NCBI GenBank assembly: GCA_009929055.1 | Contig: SABI01000086.1 | Location: 1 to 9,644, forward strand | DNA from: Spirochaetia bacterium | GTDB lineage: Bacteria > Spirochaetota > Spirochaetia > Sphaerochaetales > Sphaerochaetaceae | Reading direction: 5' to 3' | DNA length: 9,644 nt | Shown here: in pieces, positions 1 through 5,243 of the stretch | Layout of the letters: every line of letters starts with the position of its first letter | How positions within the stretch are numbered: the first letter of the stretch is position 1 | Notes under the pieces: generated by a model | The model's input: only the letters and a program-made list of their open reading frames with translations | Told to the model about the DNA's origin: nothing | Databases searched by the model: none | Position numbers and translations under genes: made by a program

Positions 1-197
1 CAAGTGACGTATTCAATGAAAAGGTAGAATTTTCCGGTCTCCCTTGTTCTGATGCTTGTCACGAATCAGATAAAAAGCCCCCCTTCGTTGTCGTAGATGA
101 TGTTCTCATACCAGAGGCAACAATCGAAACCTTATTAGAAATTCTGGAACCAATATTTTTCCCTGATGGTGAAAAAATTGAAGTTGGGAGGATATAA
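1..197 (+). CDS. [2Fe-2S] thioredoxin-like ferredoxin, C-terminal part (NuoE/HoxE-like)
   Basis: This is the 3' end of a gene that starts before the window. The open frame runs from base 3 to a TAA at 195-197. About 64 residues are visible. They contain a C-x3-C pair (PCSDAC) followed by a hydrophobic strand and an acidic turn (FVVVDDVL), then a short helix. That is the layout of the second half of thioredoxin-fold [2Fe-2S] ferredoxins such as the NuoE/HoxE subunits, which bind the cluster with C-x4-C plus C-x3-C. The first cysteine pair would lie upstream of the window. The stop overlaps the ATG of the next gene (TAATG), so the two are translationally coupled and probably belong to one hydrogenase operon, where this protein would pass electrons. 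The family call rests on a short segment and is moderate. Confidence 0.6.
   Translation, partial: SDVFNEKVEFSGLPCSDACHESDKKPPFVVVDDVLIPEATIETLLEILEPIFFPDGEKIEVGRI
186..191 (+). promoter_or_regulatory. Shine-Dalgarno sequence for the hydrogenase
   Basis: GGGAGG ends five bases before the ATG at 197. It lies inside the last codons of the upstream ferredoxin and fixes the hydrogenase start. Confidence 0.8.
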
Positions 198-1606
198 TGC
201 TTACAAGAAATAATCAATTCACATTCCTCAAACGAGAACTAGGGGTCTCATTATTAAAACTATACAAAAAAGGGACCCTTGAAGATGAAATCAATGCTCT
301 TCCTGTTAAGTTATATCCAAGGACAAAAGAACAAATACGATGTTGTGTCCATAAAGACCGAGCTATGACTCGTAGTAGGTTGATCGCCTTAATGGGGTTT
401 GATCCTCAAAAAGATGATGAAATTACTACTTTAAGTGCCTACGCCCATAAAGCAAGTGAGTCTAAAGGACAAAACCAACCTATCCTTTCAACCATACCTT
501 TAGGGTGTAGTTCATGTTCTTCAAACCACTATGAGGTTACCAATCTCTGTAAAGGATGCGTTGCAAGGCCTTGTGTTACTAACTGTCCTAAAAACGCTGT
601 AAGATTAGAAAAAGGGAGGGCAATCATTGATGCTGAACTATGTATTAATTGTGGCAAATGCCAACAACTCTGCCCTTTTGGTGCAATAAATTATGTCTCT
701 GTTCCCTGTGAAGAAGCTTGCCCTGTTGGTGCAATAACAAAAAATGAATTTGGGGAAGCTGTTATCATTGAAGAAAAGTGTATTGAGTGTGGAGCTTGTT
801 CAAGGGCGTGTCCTTTTGGGGCAATAACTGAATGTAGCCAAATTATAGAAACAGCTGGAAAACTTACCTCCACCTCTCATGTAACTGCTATTATAGCGCC
901 AGCGATAGAAGGGCAATTCCCTGGCTCTCTCAGCCAAATCATTACAGCACTCTACGCATTGGGCTTTGATGATGTGATTGAAGCGGCGGAAGGAGCTCTT
1001 ACTACAGCAGAAAAGGAGACAAAGGAGATAAAAGAATTAGAAAAGGGTTCTTTTCTCACAAGCTCATGTTGTCCTGCTTATACTGCTTGTGTAGATAAAC
1101 ACATCCCATCTATAAAAGGGAATGTATCTCATACAAAATCACCTCTCTCATATGCTGCGCAAAGGGCAAAATCAAAGAATCCAGAAACGTTTACTATTTT
1201 CATTGGTCCTTGTATTGCTAAAAAAAGAGAAGGAAAAAATGATCCCTTTGTAGATGCAGTAATAACATTTGAAGAGTTAGCAGCATTCTTTATTGCCTGG
1301 GATGTCGATGTACATGAACAACCTGAAACTGAACAGATTCACGCATTATCGGTTAGGCAGTTTGCTGTCTCCGGTGGAGTCACAAATTCTCTTGATGCTA
1401 TGTTAACAGAAGAAGAAAAAGTTACAACAATGCAGATTAACGGCCTTAACAAAAAGAGCCTTGCTCTTATGAAGACCTGGAGTAAAAGAGCCCCATCAGC
1501 GCAATTTATTGAAGTGATGTGTTGTGAAGAGGGATGTATTGGAGGTCCTGCTTGTATCTCTGACCCAAGACTAGTGAAGAAAAAGGCAAGCTATATAACG
1601 AGTTAA
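197..1606 (+). CDS. [FeFe]-hydrogenase with N-terminal ferredoxin domains
   Basis: This 469-residue protein catalyses reversible proton reduction to H2 or acts as an H2-linked redox or sensory enzyme, probably in the cytoplasm. Residues about 104-213 are cysteine-rich, with ferredoxin-type CxxCxxC-xxxCP motifs around 149-159 and 195-205 plus further cysteine pairs near 118-130 and 171-175. The catalytic domain follows. L1 reads TSSCCPAY (C291, C292), L2 reads GPCIAKK (C339) and L3 reads MCCEEGC (C443, C447). By comparison with clostridial hydrogenase, C292, C339, C443 and C447 should hold the H-cluster and C291 would be the proton-relay cysteine. L1 and L2 differ from the usual group A motifs (TSCCPxW, MPCxxK), so a group B or related clade is likelier; I cannot settle this by eye. 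The first 100 residues carry no recognised cluster motif. The ATG at 197 has a strong ribosome-binding site and is coupled to the ferredoxin upstream. Confidence 0.9.
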   Translation: MLTRNNQFTFLKRELGVSLLKLYKKGTLEDEINALPVKLYPRTKEQIRCCVHKDRAMTRSRLIALMGFDPQKDDEITTLSAYAHKASESKGQNQPILSTIPLGCSSCSSNHYEVTNLCKGCVARPCVTNCPKNAVRLEKGRAIIDAELCINCGKCQQLCPFGAINYVSVPCEEACPVGAITKNEFGEAVIIEEKCIECGACSRACPFGAITECSQIIETAGKLTSTSHVTAIIAPAIEGQFPGSLSQIITALYALGFDDVIEAAEGALTTAEKETKEIKELEKGSFLTSSCCPAYTACVDKHIPSIKGNVSHTKSPLSYAAQRAKSKNPETFTIFIGPCIAKKREGKNDPFVDAVITFEELAAFFIAWDVDVHEQPETEQIHALSVRQFAVSGGVTNSLDAMLTEEEKVTTMQINGLNKKSLALMKTWSKRAPSAQFIEVMCCEEGCIGGPACISDPRLVKKKASYITS

Positions 1607-1614
1607 CTTATCTC

Positions 1615-1648
1615 CACCCTAAAGAGTTGTAAAAGGCTCTTTAGGGTG
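1615..1648 (+). terminator. Strong hairpin closing the hydrogenase operon, without a T-tract
   Basis: CACCCTAAAGAG (1615-1626) pairs perfectly with CTCTTTAGGGTG (1637-1648) around a 10-base loop, starting eight bases after the hydrogenase stop. No run of T follows on either strand. It could be a terminator that works without a good U-tract or an mRNA-stabilising 3' hairpin. Confidence 0.55.
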
Positions 1649-1703
1649 ACTACCATACCAAAAAGAAAATCTACCTTTATTACTGAACCTCTTATAAAAG
1701 TAA

Positions 1704-1723
1704 TAAATTATAATAATAATTTA
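1704..1723. repeat. AT-only perfect inverted repeat
   Basis: TAAATTAT (1704-1711) and ATAATTTA (1716-1723) form an 8-bp perfect dyad with a four-base centre, just before a GGTGG and an ATG at 1736. It overlaps a possible TATAAT box (1709-1714). It could be an operator of the decayed gene that follows, but AT-only dyads arise easily by chance. Confidence 0.25.
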
Positions 1724-1735
1724 TGGTGGTAGTGT

Positions 1736-2168
1736 ATGAATAATAGAATTTCAGGATTTGTAATAATTTTGCATGGAGAATCTATCCCTGTAGGATGTTG
1801 CATTAGTAGATGCTTATCATTTCCCTGTTTTGTCCCTTTCCATTCGGATGGCTATTAATCTTAAGCATATAATCGTAAAAAAAGACCAGTAGCATCTAAA
1901 GACTCTGCGATACCAACCCCAAAATACACTTGCAAGGCATCTTGAATTTTCCCTAAAGCACGAAGGTGTTGATCTTTGTGTGTTGAAAAAATTATTTGAA
2001 TCAATTGATACCAGCAAGATTGAATTCATGGTGATAGAAACTCCTGCTGGACAGTATGCAAGACTAATTGGGTTCTTGTACGAGAGGGTTTCTGGAACGA
2101 AACTAGATCATCCTGAAGAAGGACTATTCTTTGTCAATTATGATAAGTTTCGAAAAGAGATACGGTAG
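1736..2168 (+). pseudogene. Decayed gene, Fic-family N-terminal region (tentative)
   Basis: No intact reading frame covers this stretch. An ATG at 1736 opens a 40-codon frame that ends at a TAA (1856-1858). In another frame, coding resumes after a TAG at 1890-1892 and runs to a TAG at 2166-2168. That second segment reads HLEFSLKHEGVDL, LKKLFESID and TPAGQYARLIGFLYERVSG in order. This is the pattern I associate with the N-terminal region of Fic/DOC-type AMP-transferases (HLEFALKYEGV, then LF, then PTGxYARRxWFLYExLTG). The catalytic Fic motif HPFxxGNGR is nowhere in the following sequence, so the gene is interrupted and also lacks its 3' half. The family call comes from remembered motifs without an alignment. 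The segment from 1980 could be translated from GTG as 62 residues, but it lacks a ribosome-binding site and looks like a fragment. Confidence 0.45.
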
Positions 2169-2512
2169 AAGATAGAGATGTTAGACAGGAACTCTATAGT
2201 TTCCTTTCATCGGGGAGTGGGAGATTAACTAAGTGAGCAATAACGGGAGAATTTGCAGAACCCATTATAGATGAGGTTGATTTTGTTACCAGCAAACCTT
2301 TAATAATTATAAGATTACTATAGAAATGAACTAAAAATTTACTCAAAAGAAGAACTAGATAGGTGTTCTGTAAGAAATTAATGACCTGCTAATAAAATAG
2401 TAGAAAAACAAGTCAAGATTTACTATTCATTATATTAAAAGAATTACCAAACGAGCAGTTTTCTCAATAATCATAGTCCTTATTAACTGTTGGTCGAGTT
2501 ACTACGGATAAA
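2169..2512. other. Gene-less AT-rich stretch between the decayed gene and the CRISPR array
   Basis: No frame of useful length or recognisable product is present on either strand, and many stops occur in all frames. It probably holds decayed sequence from the gene before it and the far side of the CRISPR locus. The one local feature is an 11-base match to the CRISPR repeat at 2357-2367, described separately. Confidence 0.5.
2357..2367 (-). ncRNA. Possible anti-repeat of a decayed tracrRNA (weak)
   Basis: The + strand reads AGATAGGTGTT, identical to positions 6-16 of the CRISPR repeat in crRNA orientation. An RNA read leftward would therefore contain AACACCUAUCU, which could pair with the crRNA, followed by AGUUC. 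On the same strand a TTGACT and a TATTAG, 16 bases apart, lie just upstream (about 2390-2420). The lower stem expected of a tracrRNA does not follow, and neither does a nexus hairpin. An 11-base match could be chance. Confidence 0.2.
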
Positions 2513-2680
2513 GCTTTAGACCTCTAATAGATAACACCTATCTCAAACGGAACAAAAGGGGGTGATCAAAAATCTAAAACTTTAGACCTCTAATAGATAA
2601 CACCTATCTCAAACATCTCAAAGCTCTTGTGCAACCTACAGCAAACTTTAGACCTCTAATAGATAACACCTATCTCAAAC
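2513..2680 (-). CRISPR. Type II-A CRISPR array, 3 repeats and 2 spacers
   Basis: Three 36-bp repeats lie at 2645-2680, 2579-2614 and 2513-2548, separated by two spacers of exactly 30 bp (2615-2644 and 2549-2578). In transcription orientation the repeat starts GTTTGAGATAGGTG and ends GGTCTAAAGT. GTTTGAGA and length 36 with 30-bp spacers are typical of type II-A, and the GTTTGAGA start is shared with the Treponema denticola repeat as I remember it. The two leader-proximal repeats are identical. The distal repeat (2513-2548) differs only in its last base, as is common at the old end. Inside the repeat AGATA-GGTGT-TATCT can form a small hairpin. The orientation is set by csn2 and the leader on the right. 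Two spacers is a very short array. Confidence 0.96.
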
Positions 2681-2738
2681 CTCAACATCACCTAAATATT
2701 GAAGTTTTGAGATGATAGTTATAATAATTGATTGAATT
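2681..2738 (-). promoter_or_regulatory. CRISPR leader, with leader-anchoring-like end
   Basis: These 58 bases separate the csn2 stop from the first repeat. Read leftward, the leader ends in ATGTTGAG directly against GTTTGAGAT. This resembles the leader-anchoring sequence of type II-A systems (ATTTGAG in Streptococcus pyogenes), which guides Cas1-Cas2 to the first repeat. A TATAAC at 2718-2723 could be a -10 box for pre-crRNA, with transcription starting near 2711, but no good -35 is visible. The leader also contains ATCTCAAAAC (2704-2713), nearly complementary to the repeat start. Confidence 0.6.
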
Positions 2739-3443
2739 TTATGGGTCTTTTTCATATTTCCCTTCTCTAAATATTTCACATAAATCTATGTCTATTATAC
2801 AACATTTTTCTTTATTTATAAAGGGTTTTTGTTGATGGTTTTCAATTAGAAATAGATGACTTTTCATGCCAGTAGCGGTTTCATACAGGTAAAGTAATTC
2901 TTCATGAGTGAGGTAGCTTTTTATATTTGCAAAAGCAAATATTTTTACTTCTGTATAGGTATTTAATGCTTTCATGTAGGAGATTATATTTTCTAACATT
3001 GATGGGTCTTCAAAATCTAAAGAAAAATTAAAGAGCTTTAAAAGTGAAGATAAGTCGATTTGATCAGTAAATAATAGTGTTTCATTTGATTCATGAGTAA
3101 GAAGTGAGGCGTACTTGAGAAGTATTGATTGGATTTCTACTGTTTGTTTATATAATTCCTCACTTGTTGATAACTTCTTAATTGAGTTTATAAGTTTTGT
3201 AGCAAATTTTTTGTTATAGGTTGAATCAATAATAGGATTTATGATGAGCTCCATGTTTTTTGAAATGTCTAGCTCTTCTAGTGGGCTTTTTGAGAGGATA
3301 AAACCTCCTTCCTGTCCGTTTATTTGGTTATTTAATTGTGTAATATATGTTGTCATGAAGAGCGGAGATTCTATGATTATTGTATTGAGTCTATTTTGAT
3401 CAAAGAGGATTTTATACTCCAAATGGTTGTGCACTAGCATCAT
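2739..3443 (-). CDS. csn2: Csn2, type II-A adaptation protein
   Basis: This 234-residue protein is the ring-forming, double-stranded-DNA-end-binding accessory factor of type II-A spacer acquisition, working with Cas1, Cas2 and Cas9. Recognisable family features are an N-terminal beta region with LEYKILFDQNRLNTIIIESP, then QINGQEGGFILS (near 40-51), LIINPI, a helical middle, LSSLLKLFNFSLDFED, and near the C-terminus IFAFANIKSYLTHEELLYLYE and HLFLIEN. Its length fits the long-known Csn2 class of about 220-230 residues. The ATG at 3443 overlaps the cas2 stop as ATGA; a second ATG follows at once (3440), so the exact start could be either. It is the last cas gene, and the leader and array follow 58 bases later. 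It appears intact, although its Cas9 partner is lost here. Confidence 0.93.
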   Translation of the reverse strand: MMLVHNHLEYKILFDQNRLNTIIIESPLFMTTYITQLNNQINGQEGGFILSKSPLEELDISKNMELIINPIIDSTYNKKFATKLINSIKKLSTSEELYKQTVEIQSILLKYASLLTHESNETLLFTDQIDLSSLLKLFNFSLDFEDPSMLENIISYMKALNTYTEVKIFAFANIKSYLTHEELLYLYETATGMKSHLFLIENHQQKPFINKEKCCIIDIDLCEIFREGKYEKDP

Positions 3444-3763
3444 ATAATCACTAATCTTCTCATATCATTTATCGTATCAGATTTTATCTGACCAATGATA
3501 AATTCGATACTCGAAAACTGCTTCTCTGTTATAATGAGAGCTTGTATAAGCCCATCATTTACTTCTCTTGCTTTTAATTGAGCAATTAAGAATCTAGCAG
3601 CGCTAGGATTGAGAACAATCTTAGAATAAATGGATTCTTGCATCATAACGAATCCTGTTTCAATCAACCACTTTCTAAATAGGCGATAAGTTCGCATATG
3701 CTTTGAGGTGGTGACAGGTAAATCAAACATTACAATTACTCTCATAAATCTTTTCCTGCTCAT
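3440..3763 (-). CDS. cas2: Cas2, CRISPR adaptation endoribonuclease-fold protein
   Basis: This 107-residue protein is the central dimer of the Cas1-Cas2 integrase. It has the ferredoxin-like Cas2 pattern: a first strand MRVIVMFDLPV with the conserved aspartate (D14) at its end, a helix YRLFRKWLIETGF, the strand motif MMQESIYSKI, then LIQALIITEKQFSS and a C-terminal strand ending in RRLVII. The FRKWLIETGF and YSKIVLN pieces match the type II-A subgroup. I chose the ATG at 3763, because it overlaps the cas1 stop as ATGA and gives the usual length. The frame is open further upstream inside cas1 but those residues do not look like Cas2. MRV seven residues in is an alternative start. The stop overlaps the csn2 ATG in the same way. 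Confidence 0.94.
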   Translation of the reverse strand: MSRKRFMRVIVMFDLPVTTSKHMRTYRLFRKWLIETGFVMMQESIYSKIVLNPSAARFLIAQLKAREVNDGLIQALIITEKQFSSIEFIIGQIKSDTINDMRRLVII

Positions 3764-4629
3764 AGTTTTATAAATCTCATTAAGGTTATATTTTTTGCAG
3801 ATATTGCGTCGAAAACACTCTTGCAATATTCACTTAGGGCATTGAGAAAGAAATAGCTCTTATGGTTTATTTCTACTTTTCTGTTAAGTAAATCCACAAG
3901 GGCCATTTTGTTGTTAGGTAATAATTCATCTATAATTCCCCAAGAATGAACTTCTTTATCAACAAGCGGTCTTAATGGTTCGATAAGATCACTCGAGATA
4001 TTAAATTGATTGAACATATTATCGTGAAATATCCCAATTTGAGTGATATACCCATTTGCTACTACTTCTCTATTGATTGCAGAAAGTAAAATAGTATACC
4101 CATAATTAAGAGAAGCATTAATTGTAGAATCATTTCTTCGTGAAAATTGAGAACCAAACAATGTATTAAAGTATACTTTTGCAGCATGAGCTTCTCTGTT
4201 AGTTTTATCTCCTGGTTCAATATTTTGAGAATAATCTATGAGTCGAGCATGGGAGTCTTTATTAATGTGTTCAATTAGTTGTGCTTGGTTTAGAATTTTT
4301 TCTTCTACAATTTTAGCCCAAACAATATCTTTGTAATCTTTATCCCATAAAATTTGATTCTTTATTTTTTCTGTCGAATTGTGGCAGCCATAATATGGTA
4401 TCACTTCACTATCAGGGTTACGATTATTGTCACAAAAAATAACCTTTATTTTTCTTTCTTGTAATTTAGTCATAAGCATAGCAGTAAGAGAAACTGCAGT
4501 AGATTCTATCATGATAGTGTGGATTTCACTCAGATGAATCCTTACTACATTATTGTCTCTTACCACGAGATAATTCATTTTATATTCGAGCTTTGATCTC
4601 TTTGAAACTACAACAACTCTCCAACTCAT
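3760..4629 (-). CDS. cas1: Cas1, CRISPR integrase (type II-A)
   Basis: This 289-residue protein is the DNA integrase that inserts new spacers at the leader end of the array, and its length equals that of S. pyogenes Cas1 as I recall it. It begins MSWRVVVVSKRSKLEYK, the usual type II opening, then shows HLSEIHTIMIES, VIFCDNNRNP, NREAHAAKVYFNTLFG, INREVVANGYITQIGIFHDN and DLIEPLRPLVD. The metal-binding residues E146, H202 and E217 are all present, each three less than the S. pyogenes numbering. I set the start at the ATG at 4629, not the GTG five codons upstream, because the ATG overlaps the cas9 stop (ATGA), gives the family N-terminus, and the GTG sits on top of the ribosome-binding sequence. 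No frameshift or missing motif is visible, so it should be functional as a protein. Confidence 0.95.
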   Translation of the reverse strand: MSWRVVVVSKRSKLEYKMNYLVVRDNNVVRIHLSEIHTIMIESTAVSLTAMLMTKLQERKIKVIFCDNNRNPDSEVIPYYGCHNSTEKIKNQILWDKDYKDIVWAKIVEEKILNQAQLIEHINKDSHARLIDYSQNIEPGDKTNREAHAAKVYFNTLFGSQFSRRNDSTINASLNYGYTILLSAINREVVANGYITQIGIFHDNMFNQFNISSDLIEPLRPLVDKEVHSWGIIDELLPNNKMALVDLLNRKVEINHKSYFFLNALSEYCKSVFDAISAKNITLMRFIKL

Positions 4630-4997
4630 AGGGCGTTTATGCACACCTCCTTAGTGAAAACTCCTGTAGGGGATTTGTAAATAATTGTTACATTATCTTC
4701 AGATAAAATAGTGTTTTGAAATTTAACCCCTCCAGCTCCTGAAGCACCTGATATAGCTGTTAAATTTGCCTTTTCTGCGTTACAAGAGAATAGGTTTAAT
4801 ATCTGTATGAGCACCTTACTCTGAGATAAAATATCTAGATTATCAAACAATGTTTGTTTCTCTTCTAATAATTTAGCTTGGTTTGCGGGTCTTAAAGCAT
4901 ATATGGTATCTTTTTCTTTAGTTAGAAGAGCTAAATAGAGTCTCTTGTTTCTTTCTTTTGATATGTGTAAGTCGTTGGCTAATTTTTCAAAGAGCCA
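4626..4997 (-). pseudogene. cas9: cas9 remnant: C-terminal ~120 codons only
   Basis: The open frame runs 123 codons from just after an in-frame TAA (5000-4998) to a TGA overlapping the cas1 ATG. It has no ATG; a TTG at 4850 is the only plausible start. Residues read ISKERNKRLYLALL, SQSKVLIQILNLFSCN, AISGASGAGG, and finally IIYKSPTGVFTKEV. These match the tail of type II-A Cas9 proteins: the VLLQILNLFQCN stretch, the GGS-AG turn and the LIHQSPTGLFE end of the PAM-interacting domain. RuvC, HNH and the recognition lobe are absent; II-A Cas9 is usually about 1,300-1,400 residues, so more than 90 percent is gone. The break lies about 25 bases from the T-tract of the tRNA-Val terminator. The tail carries the ribosome-binding sequence nearest cas1 (4644-4652). 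Confidence 0.9.
4644..4652 (-). promoter_or_regulatory. Ribosome-binding sequence upstream of cas1, inside the cas9 tail
   Basis: Read leftward this is AAGGAGGTG, an almost perfect Shine-Dalgarno sequence. It ends 14 bases before the cas1 ATG at 4629, which is longer than the usual spacing. It overlaps the GTG at 4644, so that GTG is not a usable start. It may assist reinitiation at the ATGA overlap. Confidence 0.55.
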
Positions 4998-5020
4998 TTA
5001 ATGAGAACTAGAAATTCTGA

Positions 5021-5062
5021 ATAAATAAAAAGCAACCAATTCTTTATATTAGAATCAGTTGC
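5021..5062 (-). terminator. Rho-independent terminator of tRNA-Val
   Basis: Read leftward, GCAACTGATTCT pairs along its whole 12 bases (two G-T pairs) with AGAATTGGTTGC across a short AT loop (5032-5062), followed by TTTTTATTTATT. It begins within five bases of the tRNA 3' end. It should also stop any tRNA-promoter transcription from reaching the cas genes. Confidence 0.9.
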
Positions 5063-5066
5063 CTAT

Positions 5067-5138
5067 TGGGCGATGGCAGATTTGAACTGCCGACTTCTAC
5101 CATGTCAAGGTAGCACTCTCCCACTGAGTTAATCACCC
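5067..5138 (-). tRNA. tRNA-Val (anticodon GAC)
   Basis: Read leftward, 72 bases fold as a complete cloverleaf. The acceptor stem is GGGTGAT with ATCGCCC (one G-T pair), the D arm ACTC-AGTGGGA-GAGT, the anticodon arm CTACC-TTGACAT-GGTAG with anticodon GAC, a five-base variable loop, and the T arm GGCAG-TTCAAAT-CTGCC. The discriminator base is A. CCA is not encoded. The gene has its own promoter and terminator. Its 3' end faces the CRISPR-Cas segment, the usual side for integration of mobile DNA at tRNA genes, although I found no second copy of the tRNA 3' end in the window. Confidence 0.97.
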
Positions 5139-5153
5139 ATTGATTTCTTTGGT

Positions 5154-5182
5154 ACTATACTAAATATTGATAGACCTGTAAA
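5154..5182 (-). promoter_or_regulatory. Sigma-70-type promoter of tRNA-Val
   Basis: Read leftward, TTTACA (5177-5182) and TATAGT (5154-5159) are separated by exactly 17 bases, and the tRNA 5' end lies 15 bases beyond the -10 box. Confidence 0.8.
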
Positions 5183-5228
5183 GAGCTAAAAGAGGAGTAT
5201 CTTACTTATAAATTCTCTCATGTTTTTG

Positions 5229-5237
5229 TGCTATAAT
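5229..5237 (+). promoter_or_regulatory. Extended -10 promoter of the esterase, giving a leaderless mRNA
   Basis: TGCTATAAT is a perfect extended -10 element (TG at 5229-5230, TATAAT at 5232-5237). Only six bases separate it from the ATG at 5244, so the expected transcription start falls on or next to the A of the start codon. No clear -35 box is present, as often with extended -10 promoters, and there is no Shine-Dalgarno sequence. Confidence 0.6.
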
Positions 5238-5243
5238 TAGTCT

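Noticed and set aside
691..873. Minus-strand open frame inside the hydrogenase
   Set aside because: It lies opposite the cysteine-rich ferredoxin region and has no family features or ribosome-binding site.
1817..2029. Minus-strand 70-codon frame in the decayed region
   Set aside because: The plus strand carries the recognisable Fic-like segment, and this frame shows no motif.
3764..3826. Longer cas2 start 21 codons upstream
   Set aside because: The added residues lie inside cas1 coding sequence and do not match the Cas2 N-terminus; the ATGA overlap fits better.
4626..4850. A separate small protein of 74 residues upstream of cas1
   Set aside because: Its sequence is the Cas9 C-terminal end and the homologous frame continues upstream of the TTG, so it is a remnant of a larger gene.
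2513..5000. A complete, functioning type II-A CRISPR-Cas system
   Set aside because: Cas9 nuclease domains and a convincing tracrRNA are absent from the window.
5020..5140. tRNA 3' end duplicated as an attachment site
   Set aside because: I looked for a copy of the tRNA T-arm and acceptor 3' half near 1600-2500 and did not find one.
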